A stretch of 64,000 nt of DNA, taken from positions 434,001-498,000 of the forward strand of contig NZ_VLLB01000004.1 in the NCBI RefSeq assembly GCF_007830455.1. The letters run 5' to 3'. Source of the stretch: Pseudoduganella lurida (GTDB lineage Bacteria > Pseudomonadota > Gammaproteobacteria > Burkholderiales > Burkholderiaceae_D). Of this stretch, positions 1 to 8,576 are shown piece by piece (position 1 is the first letter of the stretch; every line of letters begins with the position of its first letter). Made by a program: the position numbers and the translations under genes. The notes beneath the pieces are model-generated. The model was not told the DNA's origin. It worked only from the letters and a program-made list of their open reading frames with translations, and made no database searches.

Positions 1-1
1 C

Positions 2-223
2 CACACGCAGGCCGACCAGGCCGTGCCGGTCGAGAACAGCATCCTGTTCTACCAGGCGCTCACCCGCAACAAGGTGCCGGCCGAGATGTACCTGTTCGAG
101 CAGGGCGCGCACGGCATGGGCATGCGCGACGGACTGGCCAATGCCTCGCAATGGCCACGTCGCGCCGAAGAATGGCTGCGCGCCCGCGGCCTGCTGACGG
201 CCCCCACCCCACCGGCAAAATAG
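2..223 (+). CDS. alpha/beta hydrolase, C-terminal fragment (esterase/acetylesterase type)
   Basis: This is the last 73 codons of a gene whose start lies outside the window; the frame is open from base 2 to the TAG at 221-223. The residues match the end of prolyl-oligopeptidase/BD-FAE-like alpha/beta hydrolases. A D-x-x-VPVENS segment carries the usual catalytic Asp region, and an F-E-x-G-x-HG motif carries the usual catalytic His, followed by a closing helix ending in RAEEWLRARGLL. Such enzymes are often acetyl- or feruloyl-esterases acting on plant polysaccharide, which would fit the pectin/rhamnose genes next door, but the nucleophile half is not visible. The gene runs convergently with the minus-strand rhamnose genes. 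The family call is fairly safe; the substrate is inference from context. Confidence 0.7.
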   Translation, partial: HTQADQAVPVENSILFYQALTRNKVPAEMYLFEQGAHGMGMRDGLANASQWPRRAEEWLRARGLLTAPTPPAK

Positions 224-305
224 TTTCCCAAATTCGGGGACAGTCCCCTTTTTTTGGAAACATTTCTCAAATTCGGGGACAGTCCCCTTTTTTTGGAAAT
301 ATTCC

Positions 306-381
306 TTCCAAAGAATGGAGCATCGACCAGCGGCATTCCTCAGGGTCGGTCTTCGAAAATGGTGACCGCTTCGACTTCCAT
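306..381 (-). pseudogene. rhaM 3'-end copy 1 (degenerate)
   Basis: Read on the minus strand this stretch begins ATGGAAGTCGAAGC, identical to the codons for MEVEA in rhaM. It continues with diverged matches to the following rhaM codons, including GAGGAATG and GTCGATG-TCCA. A TGA interrupts the frame and there are small indels, so it is not a functional gene. It is best read as a decayed duplicate of the last ~27 codons of rhaM. Confidence 0.6.
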
Positions 382-472
382 GCGGGCGTCCGTGTCAAAA
401 ATGAGACTGTCTCTATTTCGTGCGAATTAAGTTGCCTAAAAACGGGGACAGTCCCCATTTTTAGGAAATGTT

Positions 473-530
473 TCAGTCGACGAAGTGGAACATTGCCTGA
501 AGCGCGCCCGCCTTCGGGCGGTTCCTCGGC
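473..530 (-). pseudogene. rhaM 3'-end copy 2 (frame preserved to stop)
   Basis: On the minus strand this copy aligns without gaps to the rhaM end. It reads RNRPKAGALQAMFHFVD-stop where rhaM reads KNRPKEWALPSMFHFPG-stop, and the AAACATTTCC after the stop is also shared. It lacks the rest of the gene and any start, so it is a duplicated tail rather than a gene. It lies 1 repeat unit downstream of the true rhaM end. Confidence 0.65.
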
Positions 531-680
531 AATGGCCGCTGCGGCGTTATGCGGCCCACTGTGTGAAACATACAACTGTCTCTTTTTCGCCCAAAATAAG
601 TTGCCTGAAAAAGGGGACAGTCCCCGTTTTTAGGAAATATTTCTCGAAAAAGGGGACAGTCCCCGATTTTTGGAAATGTT

Positions 681-1043
681 TTAGCCGGGGAAGTGGAACA
701 TCGACGGAAGCGCCCATTCCTTCGGGCGGTTCTTCGGGTCGCCGTCGGCTTCGACTTCCATGATGTCGGCCATGTGGTCCCACCAGCGCGCCATCACGGG
801 CTGCTTCGGCAGGTCGGCGATGGGGTAGCCGGGTTTGAGCTTCAGCACCGCGAACAGCGCCAGCGACGCTTCATCGAGGAAGATGGAGTAGTCGTGGATG
901 CCGGCGTTGCGGAGCGCCTCGGCCAGGTCCGGCCACAGCTCGTCGTGGCGGCGGCGGTACTCGTCCACCATGCCCGGTTTGAGCTGCATGCGGAACGCCT
1001 TGATCGTCACGCCGTCGTCAAGCGCAGTACTCTTCGCCGTCAT
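681..1043 (-). CDS. rhaM: L-rhamnose mutarotase RhaM
   Basis: The 120-residue product has the length and sequence of the RhaM/RhaU family, small dimeric ferredoxin-like enzymes that interconvert alpha and beta anomers of L-rhamnose so that the isomerase receives its preferred form. Family features visible are KAFRMQLKPG near the N-terminus, EYRRRHDELWP, HDYSIFLD, a WW pair near residue 87 and the terminal NRPKEWALPSMFHFPG. The start ATG overlaps the stop of the upstream GH105-type gene as ATGA, so translation is probably coupled, and the 3' end has been duplicated downstream. A longer open frame to 1343 exists, but it runs inside the neighbouring gene and is not used here. The enzyme is cytoplasmic. 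Confidence 0.92.
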   Translation of the reverse strand: MTAKSTALDDGVTIKAFRMQLKPGMVDEYRRRHDELWPDLAEALRNAGIHDYSIFLDEASLALFAVLKLKPGYPIADLPKQPVMARWWDHMADIMEVEADGDPKNRPKEWALPSMFHFPG

Positions 1044-2233
1044 TTCTTCACCATCTTCTTCAGCTCGGAAGCGGCCAGCAGGTAGCCGCCAATGCCGTAG
1101 TTGTAGCTCGACGAAGGCCGGTAGTAGGCCGGCTCGGCCCCCGTCTGCTGGATGCCGCCCAGGCGGCCGTCCTCGTACACGTGCGTGAGCAGTCCTTTCC
1201 ATGCCTTCTCGATCACCGGACGATACGTCTTCCCATCGAGGTAGCCGGCATTCACGCCATACGCCATGCCGTACACGATCAGCGCAGCGCCGGACGTTTC
1301 CGCCAGCGGCCACGTTTGCGGATCGAGCAGGCCGGCATGCCATTCGCCGTTGGCGTTCTGGATCGACGCCAGCTTGGCCGACATCTCGCGCAGCTGCTGC
1401 GCGTAGAACGGCCGTTTCGGATCATCCTTCGGCAGCACTTCCAGCGTGCGCGCCAGGCCTGCCATCACCCAGCCTTCGCCGCGCGACCAGAAGATCTTCT
1501 TGCCGTTCGGTTCGCGCTTCGTCTTGTAGCTGGCATCGCGCGCGTACAGGTGCTCTTCCTGGTCGTACAGCAGGTCATACGTCTTCTGCCACTGCTCGTG
1601 CACGTAGTCGACGTATTTCTGCTCGCCGGTGGCCTGCCACATCTTGACCCACACGGGCGGCGCCATGAACAGCGCATCGCACCACCACCACGGCAGGCGT
1701 TCGTCGCCGGGACGCAGCGTCTTCAGGTTGATGCCTTCGTCGAGATGCTTGCGCAGCTCGGCGATCTTCTCGGGACTCTTGTCCTGCAGGTACAGCTCCA
1801 GGTACATCTGGCCGATCGCGATATTGTCCGCATCCGGATACTGGCCGCCGCGCAGCGTCCAGTTGAAGCCCTTCGACAGCTTTTCCATCGCATCGCGGTA
1901 CTTCCTGTCGCCGGTCGCATCCGATGCGGCCATGAAGCCCGCGTACAGCACGGCGGCGGTCCAGATCTGGTCCGTGTATTCCATCGTGCGCTTGAGCTGC
2001 CAGTCGGCGACCTTGCGCAGCGCCCTGTCGATGTCCTTCTCGGTCAGCGCCGGCGACAGGTCCTTCGCCAGCGGACCGGCATCTTCCGGCGCATCGCCGA
2101 ACTTGCGGCGCGTGTCCTTGTCGATGATGGCCTGCATGGCCGCTGTCGGCTGTGGATACTTGTTATCTTGAGCCAGCGCGCCATGCATGACGGAGGCGGC
2201 CAGCATGGCCGCAACGATGATCTTCATTTTCAT
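1040..2233 (-). CDS. secreted GH105/GH88-type unsaturated rhamnogalacturonyl hydrolase
   Basis: The 397-residue protein starts with a clear signal peptide (MKMKIIVAAMLAASVMHGALA, then Q). The body is an (alpha/alpha)6-barrel family member of the YteR/RhiN kind, with PWWWCDALFMAPPVW around residue 185 (the Asp is the expected general acid/base), FWSRGEGWVMAGLAR, EWHAGLLDP and ETSGAAL. These enzymes remove the unsaturated galacturonyl residue left by pectate or rhamnogalacturonan lyases, releasing rhamnose-containing products. The ATG overlaps the upstream GH28 stop (ATGA) and the stop overlaps the rhaM start, so the three genes form a tight translationally coupled set. Family is confident; the exact linkage cleaved is inferred. 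Confidence 0.88.
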   Translation of the reverse strand: MKMKIIVAAMLAASVMHGALAQDNKYPQPTAAMQAIIDKDTRRKFGDAPEDAGPLAKDLSPALTEKDIDRALRKVADWQLKRTMEYTDQIWTAAVLYAGFMAASDATGDRKYRDAMEKLSKGFNWTLRGGQYPDADNIAIGQMYLELYLQDKSPEKIAELRKHLDEGINLKTLRPGDERLPWWWCDALFMAPPVWVKMWQATGEQKYVDYVHEQWQKTYDLLYDQEEHLYARDASYKTKREPNGKKIFWSRGEGWVMAGLARTLEVLPKDDPKRPFYAQQLREMSAKLASIQNANGEWHAGLLDPQTWPLAETSGAALIVYGMAYGVNAGYLDGKTYRPVIEKAWKGLLTHVYEDGRLGGIQQTGAEPAYYRPSSSYNYGIGGYLLAASELKKMVKK

Positions 2234-3663
2234 GTCTTGTCCTGTTCCTCAAAGCTCTTCTTCGACGGATCTTCTTTTACGGCGCGCGGACCGACGGTGA
2301 AACTACCGGCCGGCAGCCCACGCACGGCGTCGCCATTCTCGACGCGCACCGGCTGGTCCAGCGCCAGCTTCGTGTCTTCGAACGTCCACGCCGCCACATC
2401 GTTGATATGGCCACCCTGCGCTGCCTGGATGTCCAGATTCTTGAACGCGAAACGCGTCGCCGGTTTTTCCTTGAAGCTGTCCACTTCGAAGGCCACCTTG
2501 GCACCCGTCGCCTTGATGTTCCAGATCTGTACATCGCGCAGCTGTGCCATGCCCTGCTCCTTCGGCACGCGCGTGGCCAGCACGTTCCAGTAAGGCGGCA
2601 CGTCCTTCACGTCCTTCGGGATCTCGGCGTAGCTGTAGCTGGGGTTCCAGTTCATCGTCACGCGCAGCACCACGGGCGTGCCGTTCATCTTGAAGTCGTG
2701 CAGGCGGATGTTCTCGCCGAAGCCGCCGCGCGTGTGCGCCGACTTGAACAGGATGCCGACGGGGACCTTGTCTTCCACCGTGATGTTGTAGGCCTCGATA
2801 TTGCGGAAGCCGCCCGACGTCTCGCTGCCGAACGTGAAGCCGGCGGCACCGGCGCGGATGATCGAATCGCGCACGATCACGTCTTCCGTGCTGCGCGCCA
2901 CGCGCAGGCCGTCCGAGTCGCGGCCCGCCTTCATGCACAGCGCATCGTCGTTGACGTCGATGTCGGCGTGCTGCACCAGGATCTTCTTCGACGAGTCGAT
3001 GTCGATGCCGTCCGTCGACGGGCCCAGGCCGCCCACGTTGTTGCGGATCGTGACGCCATCCACCGTGATCTCTTCCGAGTAGCAGATGTGCACCGTCCAG
3101 AAGCCGGCGCGCTTGAGCAGCAGGCCACCGCCCAGCTTCACCTGCTTGGAATCGAAGACCTGGATGAGGCGCGGCCGCTGCGCGTCGTAGTCCGAGGCCC
3201 AGCGCAGGCCGCGCGGCTCGTACTGCTTGCGCAGGGTCCAGTAGCTGTCCCAGAACACCTTGCCGTCGCCGTCGATCGTGCCTTCGCCTTCGATCTTCGC
3301 GTTCGACTGTTTGTAGACGTTGACGAGCGCCGCCGGCCAGCTCATCTCGATGCCGGCAATCCGCGTGGGCATCACCGGATAGTCCTTGATGTCCTGCGAT
3401 CCCAGCAGCGTAACGCCCTTGCCGACGTTGAGCGTGACGCCGTTCTTCACGAAGATCGAGCCCGTCAGGTAGGTTCCGGCCGGGAACACGACGGTGCCGC
3501 CGCTCTTTGCCGCCGCATCGATCGCGGCCTGGATCGCCTTCGTGTTCAGCGTCTTGCCATCGGCCTTGGCGCCGTACTTCGCGACGCTGAAATCGGCCGC
3601 GTGCACAAGGTTCATCGCGGCGGCCAGCATCACTGCCGACAGCACGCGTATCCAATGCTTCAT
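2230..3663 (-). CDS. secreted GH28 polygalacturonase-type glycoside hydrolase
   Basis: The start chosen is the ATG at 3663, which follows AGGAGGAGACACC and opens a signal peptide (MKHWIRVLSAVMLAAAMNLVHA). The 477-residue product then shows the parallel beta-helix start FSVAKYGAKADGKTLNT typical of pectin hydrolases. GH28 active-site motifs appear in order: STDGID near residue 215, NDDALCMKAG near 238, AGFTFGSETSGG, and ILFKSAHTRGG. GH28 includes endo- and exo-polygalacturonases and rhamnogalacturonases that act by inversion with paired Asp residues. Given the rhamnose genes around it, rhamnogalacturonan is the likeliest substrate (inference). It is the first gene of the GH28-GH105-rhaM set; rhaI lies 188 bp upstream. 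Confidence 0.9.
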   Translation of the reverse strand: MKHWIRVLSAVMLAAAMNLVHAADFSVAKYGAKADGKTLNTKAIQAAIDAAAKSGGTVVFPAGTYLTGSIFVKNGVTLNVGKGVTLLGSQDIKDYPVMPTRIAGIEMSWPAALVNVYKQSNAKIEGEGTIDGDGKVFWDSYWTLRKQYEPRGLRWASDYDAQRPRLIQVFDSKQVKLGGGLLLKRAGFWTVHICYSEEITVDGVTIRNNVGGLGPSTDGIDIDSSKKILVQHADIDVNDDALCMKAGRDSDGLRVARSTEDVIVRDSIIRAGAAGFTFGSETSGGFRNIEAYNITVEDKVPVGILFKSAHTRGGFGENIRLHDFKMNGTPVVLRVTMNWNPSYSYAEIPKDVKDVPPYWNVLATRVPKEQGMAQLRDVQIWNIKATGAKVAFEVDSFKEKPATRFAFKNLDIQAAQGGHINDVAAWTFEDTKLALDQPVRVENGDAVRGLPAGSFTVGPRAVKEDPSKKSFEEQDKT

Positions 3664-3851
3664 GGTGTCTCCTCCTCTTGTTATGTCATCCCGATCCCGT
3701 GCAGCCGGCAGCCAGCCTCGCGGGCTGCGCAACGCATGAACAACGAATCAGGGATGAAGGACGGCATGCAGCGAACGCCGCATGCCGGGTCGACCGGCGC
3801 CACCGCAAGGGTGGGCCCGGCCTGGATGATGCAGTCGCTGCACCGGCGAAC

Positions 3852-5168
3852 TTAGACGATGCCGCTGCTGCTGGCGCCGGCCTTCGGAGGACGGGCGACC
3901 GTGACCTTCTCGCGGTAGCCGGAAGCGCGGTAGGCGGCGACCGGGTCGGCGGCGCCGCCGGCACGCACACGCGCCGTGGCCAGGATCGCCGACACATCGG
4001 TGCGGTAGGCAGCCTTCAGCGTCTGGGCGGCCTGCAGCACGTCGTTCGATTCCTGGAATGCGCGCAGCGCGTTGCGGTCCACCAGCGCGGCCTGGATGAA
4101 GGCGCGCTGCACTTCCACGGCGGACGACATCAGGCTCTCGATCGGGTCCGTCACGTTGTGCGACTGGTCCAGCATGTAGGCCGGGTTGAAGCCGCTGTTG
4201 TCGGACTTGGCGCGTTCCGCCGCATCGGCCAGCTCGTTGAAGACCAGGAACAGCTGGAACGGGTTGATCGAACCCGAATCCAGGTCGTCGTCGCCGTATT
4301 TGCTGTCGTTGAAGTGGAAGCCACCCAGCTTGCCGAACTGCGCCAGGCGCGCCACGATCATCTCGATGTTCGTATTCGGCGCGTGGTGGCCCAGGTCGAC
4401 CAGGCATTTCGCTTTCGGGCCCAGCTGCTGGGCCGCGGCGAAGCTGGTGCCCCAGTCGGCGATCACGGTGGCGTAGAACGCCGGTTCGAACAGTTTATGT
4501 TCGATGAACACGTTCCAGTCATCCGGCAGCGCGCCGTAGATGTCCTTCATGCTGTCCAGGTAGCGCTCCAGCGAACCGCGCAGGTTGTTCTGGCCTGGGA
4601 AGTTGGCGCCGTCGCCCACCCACACCGTCAGGGCCTTCGAGCCCAGTTTCTTACCGAGTTCGATGCATTCGATATTGTGCTGCACGGCCTGCGCACGGGC
4701 CGCGCCCGATTGCGCCGACAGGCTGCCGTACTTGTACGTGTGTTCCTGGCCCACCTGGTCCTGGAAGGTGTTCGAGTTGACGGCATCGAAGCCCAGGCCG
4801 TAGCCGTTGGCCACTTCCTTCAGCGCGCTTGCATCGTCCGTCTTATCCCACGGGAAGTGCAGCGACACGGCCGGCGTGACGCGCGTCAGCTGGTGCACGA
4901 CGCCGCAGTCTTCCATCTTCTCGAACACGCCGCGCGGCTCGCCCTTGCCGGCGAAACGGGCAAAGCGGGTACCGCCGGTGCCGGCCGCCCAGCTGGGCAG
5001 CGCCACGGCAAACGTGGCGGCCAGGGCCGTCAGCTTGTCGATGTCGACGCCGCGGCGCGACAGCACGCCGCCCAGCGCTTCGTAATCGGCCTGCAGGTTG
5101 GCCTGGACCTTGGCGTTCTGTTCCGCGACCTGGCCGGCGTCCAGCACGGGGTTCTTGATTTCACTCAT
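3852..5168 (-). CDS. rhaI: L-rhamnose isomerase (Pseudomonas/Rhizobium type)
   Basis: The enzyme converts L-rhamnose to L-rhamnulose in the cytoplasm using divalent metal ions in a TIM barrel. Metal/substrate motifs of the P. stutzeri-type isomerase are visible: FIEHKLFEPAFY, CLVDLGHHAPNTN, GGFHFNDSKYGDDDLDSG. The length of 438 residues matches that family rather than E. coli RhaA. An in-frame ATG lies 15 bases upstream, but its own codons form the sequence AAGGAGACGAAC, an ideal ribosome site for the ATG at 5168, so the shorter start is preferred. The gene lies 97 bp after the aldolase/dehydrogenase gene in the same direction and probably shares its promoter. Confidence 0.93.
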   Translation of the reverse strand: MSEIKNPVLDAGQVAEQNAKVQANLQADYEALGGVLSRRGVDIDKLTALAATFAVALPSWAAGTGGTRFARFAGKGEPRGVFEKMEDCGVVHQLTRVTPAVSLHFPWDKTDDASALKEVANGYGLGFDAVNSNTFQDQVGQEHTYKYGSLSAQSGAARAQAVQHNIECIELGKKLGSKALTVWVGDGANFPGQNNLRGSLERYLDSMKDIYGALPDDWNVFIEHKLFEPAFYATVIADWGTSFAAAQQLGPKAKCLVDLGHHAPNTNIEMIVARLAQFGKLGGFHFNDSKYGDDDLDSGSINPFQLFLVFNELADAAERAKSDNSGFNPAYMLDQSHNVTDPIESLMSSAVEVQRAFIQAALVDRNALRAFQESNDVLQAAQTLKAAYRTDVSAILATARVRAGGAADPVAAYRASGYREKVTVARPPKAGASSSGIV

Positions 5169-5265
5169 GTTCGTCTCCTTCATGTACCGCCGCCGCGTCG
5201 GGCGCGGCGGCTTTCATTGTTACGCGTTTTGATGCAAAAAGCAGGTGGCTTAACGGGTCGGTGGC

Positions 5266-7365
5266 TTAACGGGTGAATGCGCCAGCGTTACCGGCATCCA
5301 CGTTCAGCACGTTGCCGGTGGACTTGCCGGCCTTGTCGCTGGACAGGAAGTACACGGCTTCGGCGATATCCTCCGGCAGCACCGAGCGCTTCAGCATGCT
5401 GCGGTCGCGGTAGAACGCTTCCACGTCATCGGCTTCGATCTTGTTCGACGCGGCGCGCTCTTCCTTCCACTTGCCGTCCCAGATCTTGGAACCGCGGATC
5501 ACCGCATCCGGATTGACGACGTTGACGCGGATGCCCAGCGGCGCGCCTTCCAGTGCCACGCAGCGCGCCAGGTGGATCTCGGCGGCTTTCGCGGTGCAGT
5601 AGGCGGAAGCGCCGGCCGAGGCGACCAGGCCGTTCTTCGACGCGACGAACACCATCGAGCCGCCCAGCTGCTGGATCTTCATCATGCGGAACGCTTCGCG
5701 GCTGGCCAGGAAGTAGCCCTTGACCAGGATGTCCTGGTTGCGGTCCCACACTTCCAGCGTGGTCGATTCCAGCGGCGCCGACGAGGCGATGCCCGCGTTC
5801 GAGACCAGCAGGTCCACGCCGCCGAAGCGCAGTGCGGATTCCGTGAACACGGCCTGCACCTGCTCTTCGCTGGTGATGTTGCCGACGATGGTGGCCACAT
5901 TGTCCTTGCCCGCCACTTTCGACAGCGTGGCCTTGGCTTCTTCCAGTGCCGCGCCATCGATGTCGGTCAGCAGCACGCAGGCGCCTTCCGACAGCATCTG
6001 GCGTGCCACGGCCTGGCCGATGCCGCCGGCGCCGCCCGTCACCAGCGCGATGCGGCCGGCCAGCGACTTCGGTTTCGGCATGCGCTGCAGTTTGGCTTCT
6101 TCCAGCAGCCAGTACTCGATGTCGAACGCTTCCTGCTCCGGCAGGCCCACGTACTTGTCGACGCCGTTCGCGCCGCGCATTACGTTGATGGCGTTGACAT
6201 AGAACTCGCCGGCGATGCGCGCGGTGGCCTTGTCCTTCGCGAACGACAGCATGCCCACGCCCGGGATCAGGTAGATGATCGGGTTCGCATCACGCACGGC
6301 CGGGCTGTTGGCGCGCTTGTTGCGGGTGTGGTAGGCCACGTAGTCGGCGCGGTACTCTTCCAGCTTGGCGTCCAGGCCGGCGGCCACGGCGTCGAAGTCC
6401 GGCTTGGTCGGGTCGAAGTCGACGACGAACGGGCGGATCTTGGTGCGCAGGAAGTGGTCGGGGCACGAGGTGCCGAGGGTGGCCAGCGGCGCCAGGTCAC
6501 GGCTGTTGACGAATTCCAGCACCGTGTCGGAATCCTCGAAGTGGCCCAGCTTGTATTCGGTCTTGCTTATCTTGCCGCGCAGCAGAGGCATCAGTTTCGC
6601 GGCAAACGCGGCGCGCTCGGCAGCCGGCAGCGATTGCACGGCGGTGCCGCCGAACACGGGTTGCGCGATATTCGCTTCCAGCCATTCCTCGGCGCGCTTG
6701 ATGATGGCCAGCGTCGTCTCGTAGGCTTCCTTGGCGGTGTCGCCCCAGGTGAACAGGCCGTGGCCTTCCAGGATGATGCCCTTCAGGTGTGGCTGCTCGG
6801 TCGACAGTTTTTCCAGGTCCAGGCCCAGGTCGAAGCCGGGACGCTTCCATGGCAGCCAGCCCAGCACGCCTTCGAAGATCTTCTGCGTCAGCGCCTTGCT
6901 GTTGGCCGTGGCGGCAATCGCGATCACCGAATCCGGGTGCATGTGATCGACGTGCTTCTTCGCGATGTACGCGTGCAGCGGCGTGTCGATCGAGGCGGCG
7001 CGCGGGTTCAGGTTGAACGTGGCGTGCGGCAGGTAGGCCACCATTTCGTCTTCGTGTTCCAGGCCGCGGTAGCGGTTCTTCAGCGCCTTCAGCTTGTCCA
7101 GGTAGAGCGTGGAGAAGCCGTCCAGCTTGATGCTGCCCAGATCGCCGCCGGAGCCCTTGACCCACAGCACCTCGACCTGCTCGCCGGTCAGCGGATCTTC
7201 CTGGATGACCTTGGCGGACGTGTTGCCGCCGCCGAAGTTGGTGATGCGCAGGTCCGAACCCAGCAGGTTGGAACGGTACAGCAGCAGTTCCGGCTCGCTC
7301 ATCGCTGCCGCCTTGGCGTCATCCCACAGCGATGTGATGGGCTGTTTCTGCTTCGATTGGTTCAT
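5266..7365 (-). CDS. rhaD: bifunctional rhamnulose-1-phosphate aldolase / short-chain dehydrogenase
   Basis: The 699-residue protein fuses two enzymes. Residues ~1-430 form a class II aldolase domain with the zinc motifs HVDHMHPDS and EGHGLFTWGD, expected to split rhamnulose-1-phosphate into dihydroxyacetone phosphate and L-lactaldehyde. Residues ~435-699 are a short-chain dehydrogenase with the nucleotide-binding motif TGGAGGIG (~443) and the catalytic YCTAK (~588), expected to oxidise the lactaldehyde to lactate with NAD. The start at 7365 follows GACGGAGACGAC; a longer frame to 7440 lacks such a site. The gene faces rhaR across a 344-bp control region and begins the minus-strand rhamnose transcript. 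The fusion is a known family (RhaD_aldol-ADH). Confidence 0.92.
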   Translation of the reverse strand: MNQSKQKQPITSLWDDAKAAAMSEPELLLYRSNLLGSDLRITNFGGGNTSAKVIQEDPLTGEQVEVLWVKGSGGDLGSIKLDGFSTLYLDKLKALKNRYRGLEHEDEMVAYLPHATFNLNPRAASIDTPLHAYIAKKHVDHMHPDSVIAIAATANSKALTQKIFEGVLGWLPWKRPGFDLGLDLEKLSTEQPHLKGIILEGHGLFTWGDTAKEAYETTLAIIKRAEEWLEANIAQPVFGGTAVQSLPAAERAAFAAKLMPLLRGKISKTEYKLGHFEDSDTVLEFVNSRDLAPLATLGTSCPDHFLRTKIRPFVVDFDPTKPDFDAVAAGLDAKLEEYRADYVAYHTRNKRANSPAVRDANPIIYLIPGVGMLSFAKDKATARIAGEFYVNAINVMRGANGVDKYVGLPEQEAFDIEYWLLEEAKLQRMPKPKSLAGRIALVTGGAGGIGQAVARQMLSEGACVLLTDIDGAALEEAKATLSKVAGKDNVATIVGNITSEEQVQAVFTESALRFGGVDLLVSNAGIASSAPLESTTLEVWDRNQDILVKGYFLASREAFRMMKIQQLGGSMVFVASKNGLVASAGASAYCTAKAAEIHLARCVALEGAPLGIRVNVVNPDAVIRGSKIWDGKWKEERAASNKIEADDVEAFYRDRSMLKRSVLPEDIAEAVYFLSSDKAGKSTGNVLNVDAGNAGAFTR

Positions 7366-7709
7366 GTCGTCTCCGTCGTTGATTTGGTATTCCGTTTGGG
7401 AAACTTGCGGCACACACCGATTTGTGTTTCCCTTTGCCATCGTGGCAAGCCCGAACAGTAGAAAACAGACCCCCGCAGGGTGTCAATCGCAAAGCGATCA
7501 ACAAAATGACCAACGATGAATTAATCATCCGGTTGATCAATTTGAGCAGAAAGCAATCACTCCCGGTTGAAATAATCATACAGCTGAGCGACAAGTGATT
7601 GACTGCCCAAATTTTAATGGCTAGTCTTACCCTTAATAAATAGATCACTGCCGGGCACCCTGCCGGGCAAGTAGGTCAATACAAGTAGATAACTACTAGG
7701 AGACGAAAC
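7366..7709. promoter_or_regulatory. divergent rhaD/rhaR control region
   Basis: This AT-rich 344-bp gap between divergent operons has no gene. It holds TTGATCA at 7533-7539 and related pieces GCGATCAAC (7494-7502) and GTGATTGAC (7595-7603), which could be half-sites for the adjacent DeoR regulator. TTGACT at ~7599 followed after 17 bases by TAGTCT is a weak promoter match reading toward rhaR. GGGAAAC (7398-7404) and GTTTCCC (7426-7432) form an inverted repeat within the likely rhaD leader. AGGAGACGAAAC precedes the rhaR start. The operators are candidates from inspection only. Confidence 0.4.
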
Positions 7710-8576
7710 ATGGTGAATCACAAGCGCCGTAAACGTTTGCTGAAGCTGCTCGCCGAGCACCAGACGGCCAGCGTTCCCCAGCTGGTCGAATGGCTGAGCG
7801 CCTCACCTGCCACCGTACGCCGCGACATCTCGTGGCTGGCCGCACGCAATCTGCTCACGCGCACGCGGGGCGGTGCCGCCAACCTGGCACAGAAAAAACG
7901 CAACCTCACGCTCACCAGCGAAACCTTCGAACACAATATCCAGTGCTTCGCCGACCGCAAGCGCGCCATCGCCCGCTATGCGGCCGGCATGTGCCAGGAC
8001 GGCGAAACGATCGTCATCAACGGCGGCACGACCACGTTCATGATGGCCGACTTCCTGGTCGACAAGCACTGCAAGATCCTCACCAATTCCTTCCTGATGG
8101 CCGAGCGCCTGCTGCTGTCGTCGGAGAACGAAGTGATCCTCCCGGGCGGCAAGGTGTACCGCGAACAGAACGTGATCCTGTCGCCGTTCGATAACGACAT
8201 CACCCAGCACCACTACGCGGCCAAGATGTTCATGAGCGTGTACGGCCTGTCGCTGCTGGGCCTGATGGAAGCGGACCCGCTGCTGATCCAGGCCGAGAAG
8301 CGCCTGATCGGCCAGGCCGAGGAACTGATCGTGCTGGCCGACAGCTCGAAGTTCGCCAAGAAGGCCGGCCTGATCCTGTGCGGCCTGGACCGCGTCTCCT
8401 GCGTCATCACCGACACCCACGCCTCCGACGCCGCCGTGCAACTGCTCGAGCAATCCGGCGTCAAGGTCATTACCGTGGCACCCGAGGCGGTGCCATCGCC
8501 GGTCGCTTCGATGCCGTTCTCGCACGGCTACGAGTTCACCGGTTCCTCGCTGTACCAGACGGAGGCTGCACATTGA
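7710..8576 (+). CDS. rhaR: DeoR-family rhamnose regulator RhaR
   Basis: The 288-residue protein has a DeoR-type winged helix-turn-helix at residues ~3-58 (RRKRLLKLLAEHQTASVPQL, then LSASPATVRRDISWLAARNLLTRTRGGA). A DeoR C-terminal sugar-phosphate-sensing domain follows, with INGGTTTFMMADFL and the later D-S-S-K-F segment. In Rhizobium leguminosarum a DeoR protein, RhaR, represses a rhamnose operon of the same layout, and that precedent plus location gives the name. It opens the plus-strand operon, and its stop overlaps the rhaS start. The likely effector is a phosphorylated rhamnose intermediate (inference). Confidence 0.85.
   Translation: MVNHKRRKRLLKLLAEHQTASVPQLVEWLSASPATVRRDISWLAARNLLTRTRGGAANLAQKKRNLTLTSETFEHNIQCFADRKRAIARYAAGMCQDGETIVINGGTTTFMMADFLVDKHCKILTNSFLMAERLLLSSENEVILPGGKVYREQNVILSPFDNDITQHHYAAKMFMSVYGLSLLGLMEADPLLIQAEKRLIGQAEELIVLADSSKFAKKAGLILCGLDRVSCVITDTHASDAAVQLLEQSGVKVITVAPEAVPSPVASMPFSHGYEFTGSSLYQTEAAH

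Larger units (their letters stand above)
224..680. repeat. degenerate tandem repeat with strong palindromes and copies of the rhaM 3' end
   Basis: No gene is present. The 13-bp palindrome GGGGACAGTCCCC occurs at 236-248, 275-287, 444-456, 613-625 and 652-664. Most copies sit inside longer inverted repeats with A/T arms (TTTCC...GGAAA or CTAAAAA...TTTTTAG), so each could form a hairpin followed by a T-run on either strand. A variant, GAGACTGTCTC, lies at 403-413. Two near-identical blocks (about 429-474 and 597-643) show that the area arose by tandem duplication, and tail-like copies of the neighbouring gene rhaM lie between them. The hairpins would plausibly stop transcription arriving from both converging genes. 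That role is inference. Confidence 0.8.

Noticed and set aside
236..664. The repeated 13-mers as a CRISPR array
   Set aside because: Repeats are short palindromes at unequal spacing, spacers are themselves repeated, and no cas genes are present.
681..1343. Long version of rhaM starting at 1343
   Set aside because: The extra 100 codons lie inside the GH105-type gene in another frame, while the ATG at 1043 gives the exact RhaM length and an ATGA overlap.
7398..7432. GGGAAAC...GTTTCCC inverted repeat as a riboswitch or terminator
   Set aside because: Only a 7-bp stem with a long loop and no T-run; kept only as a remark on the control region.
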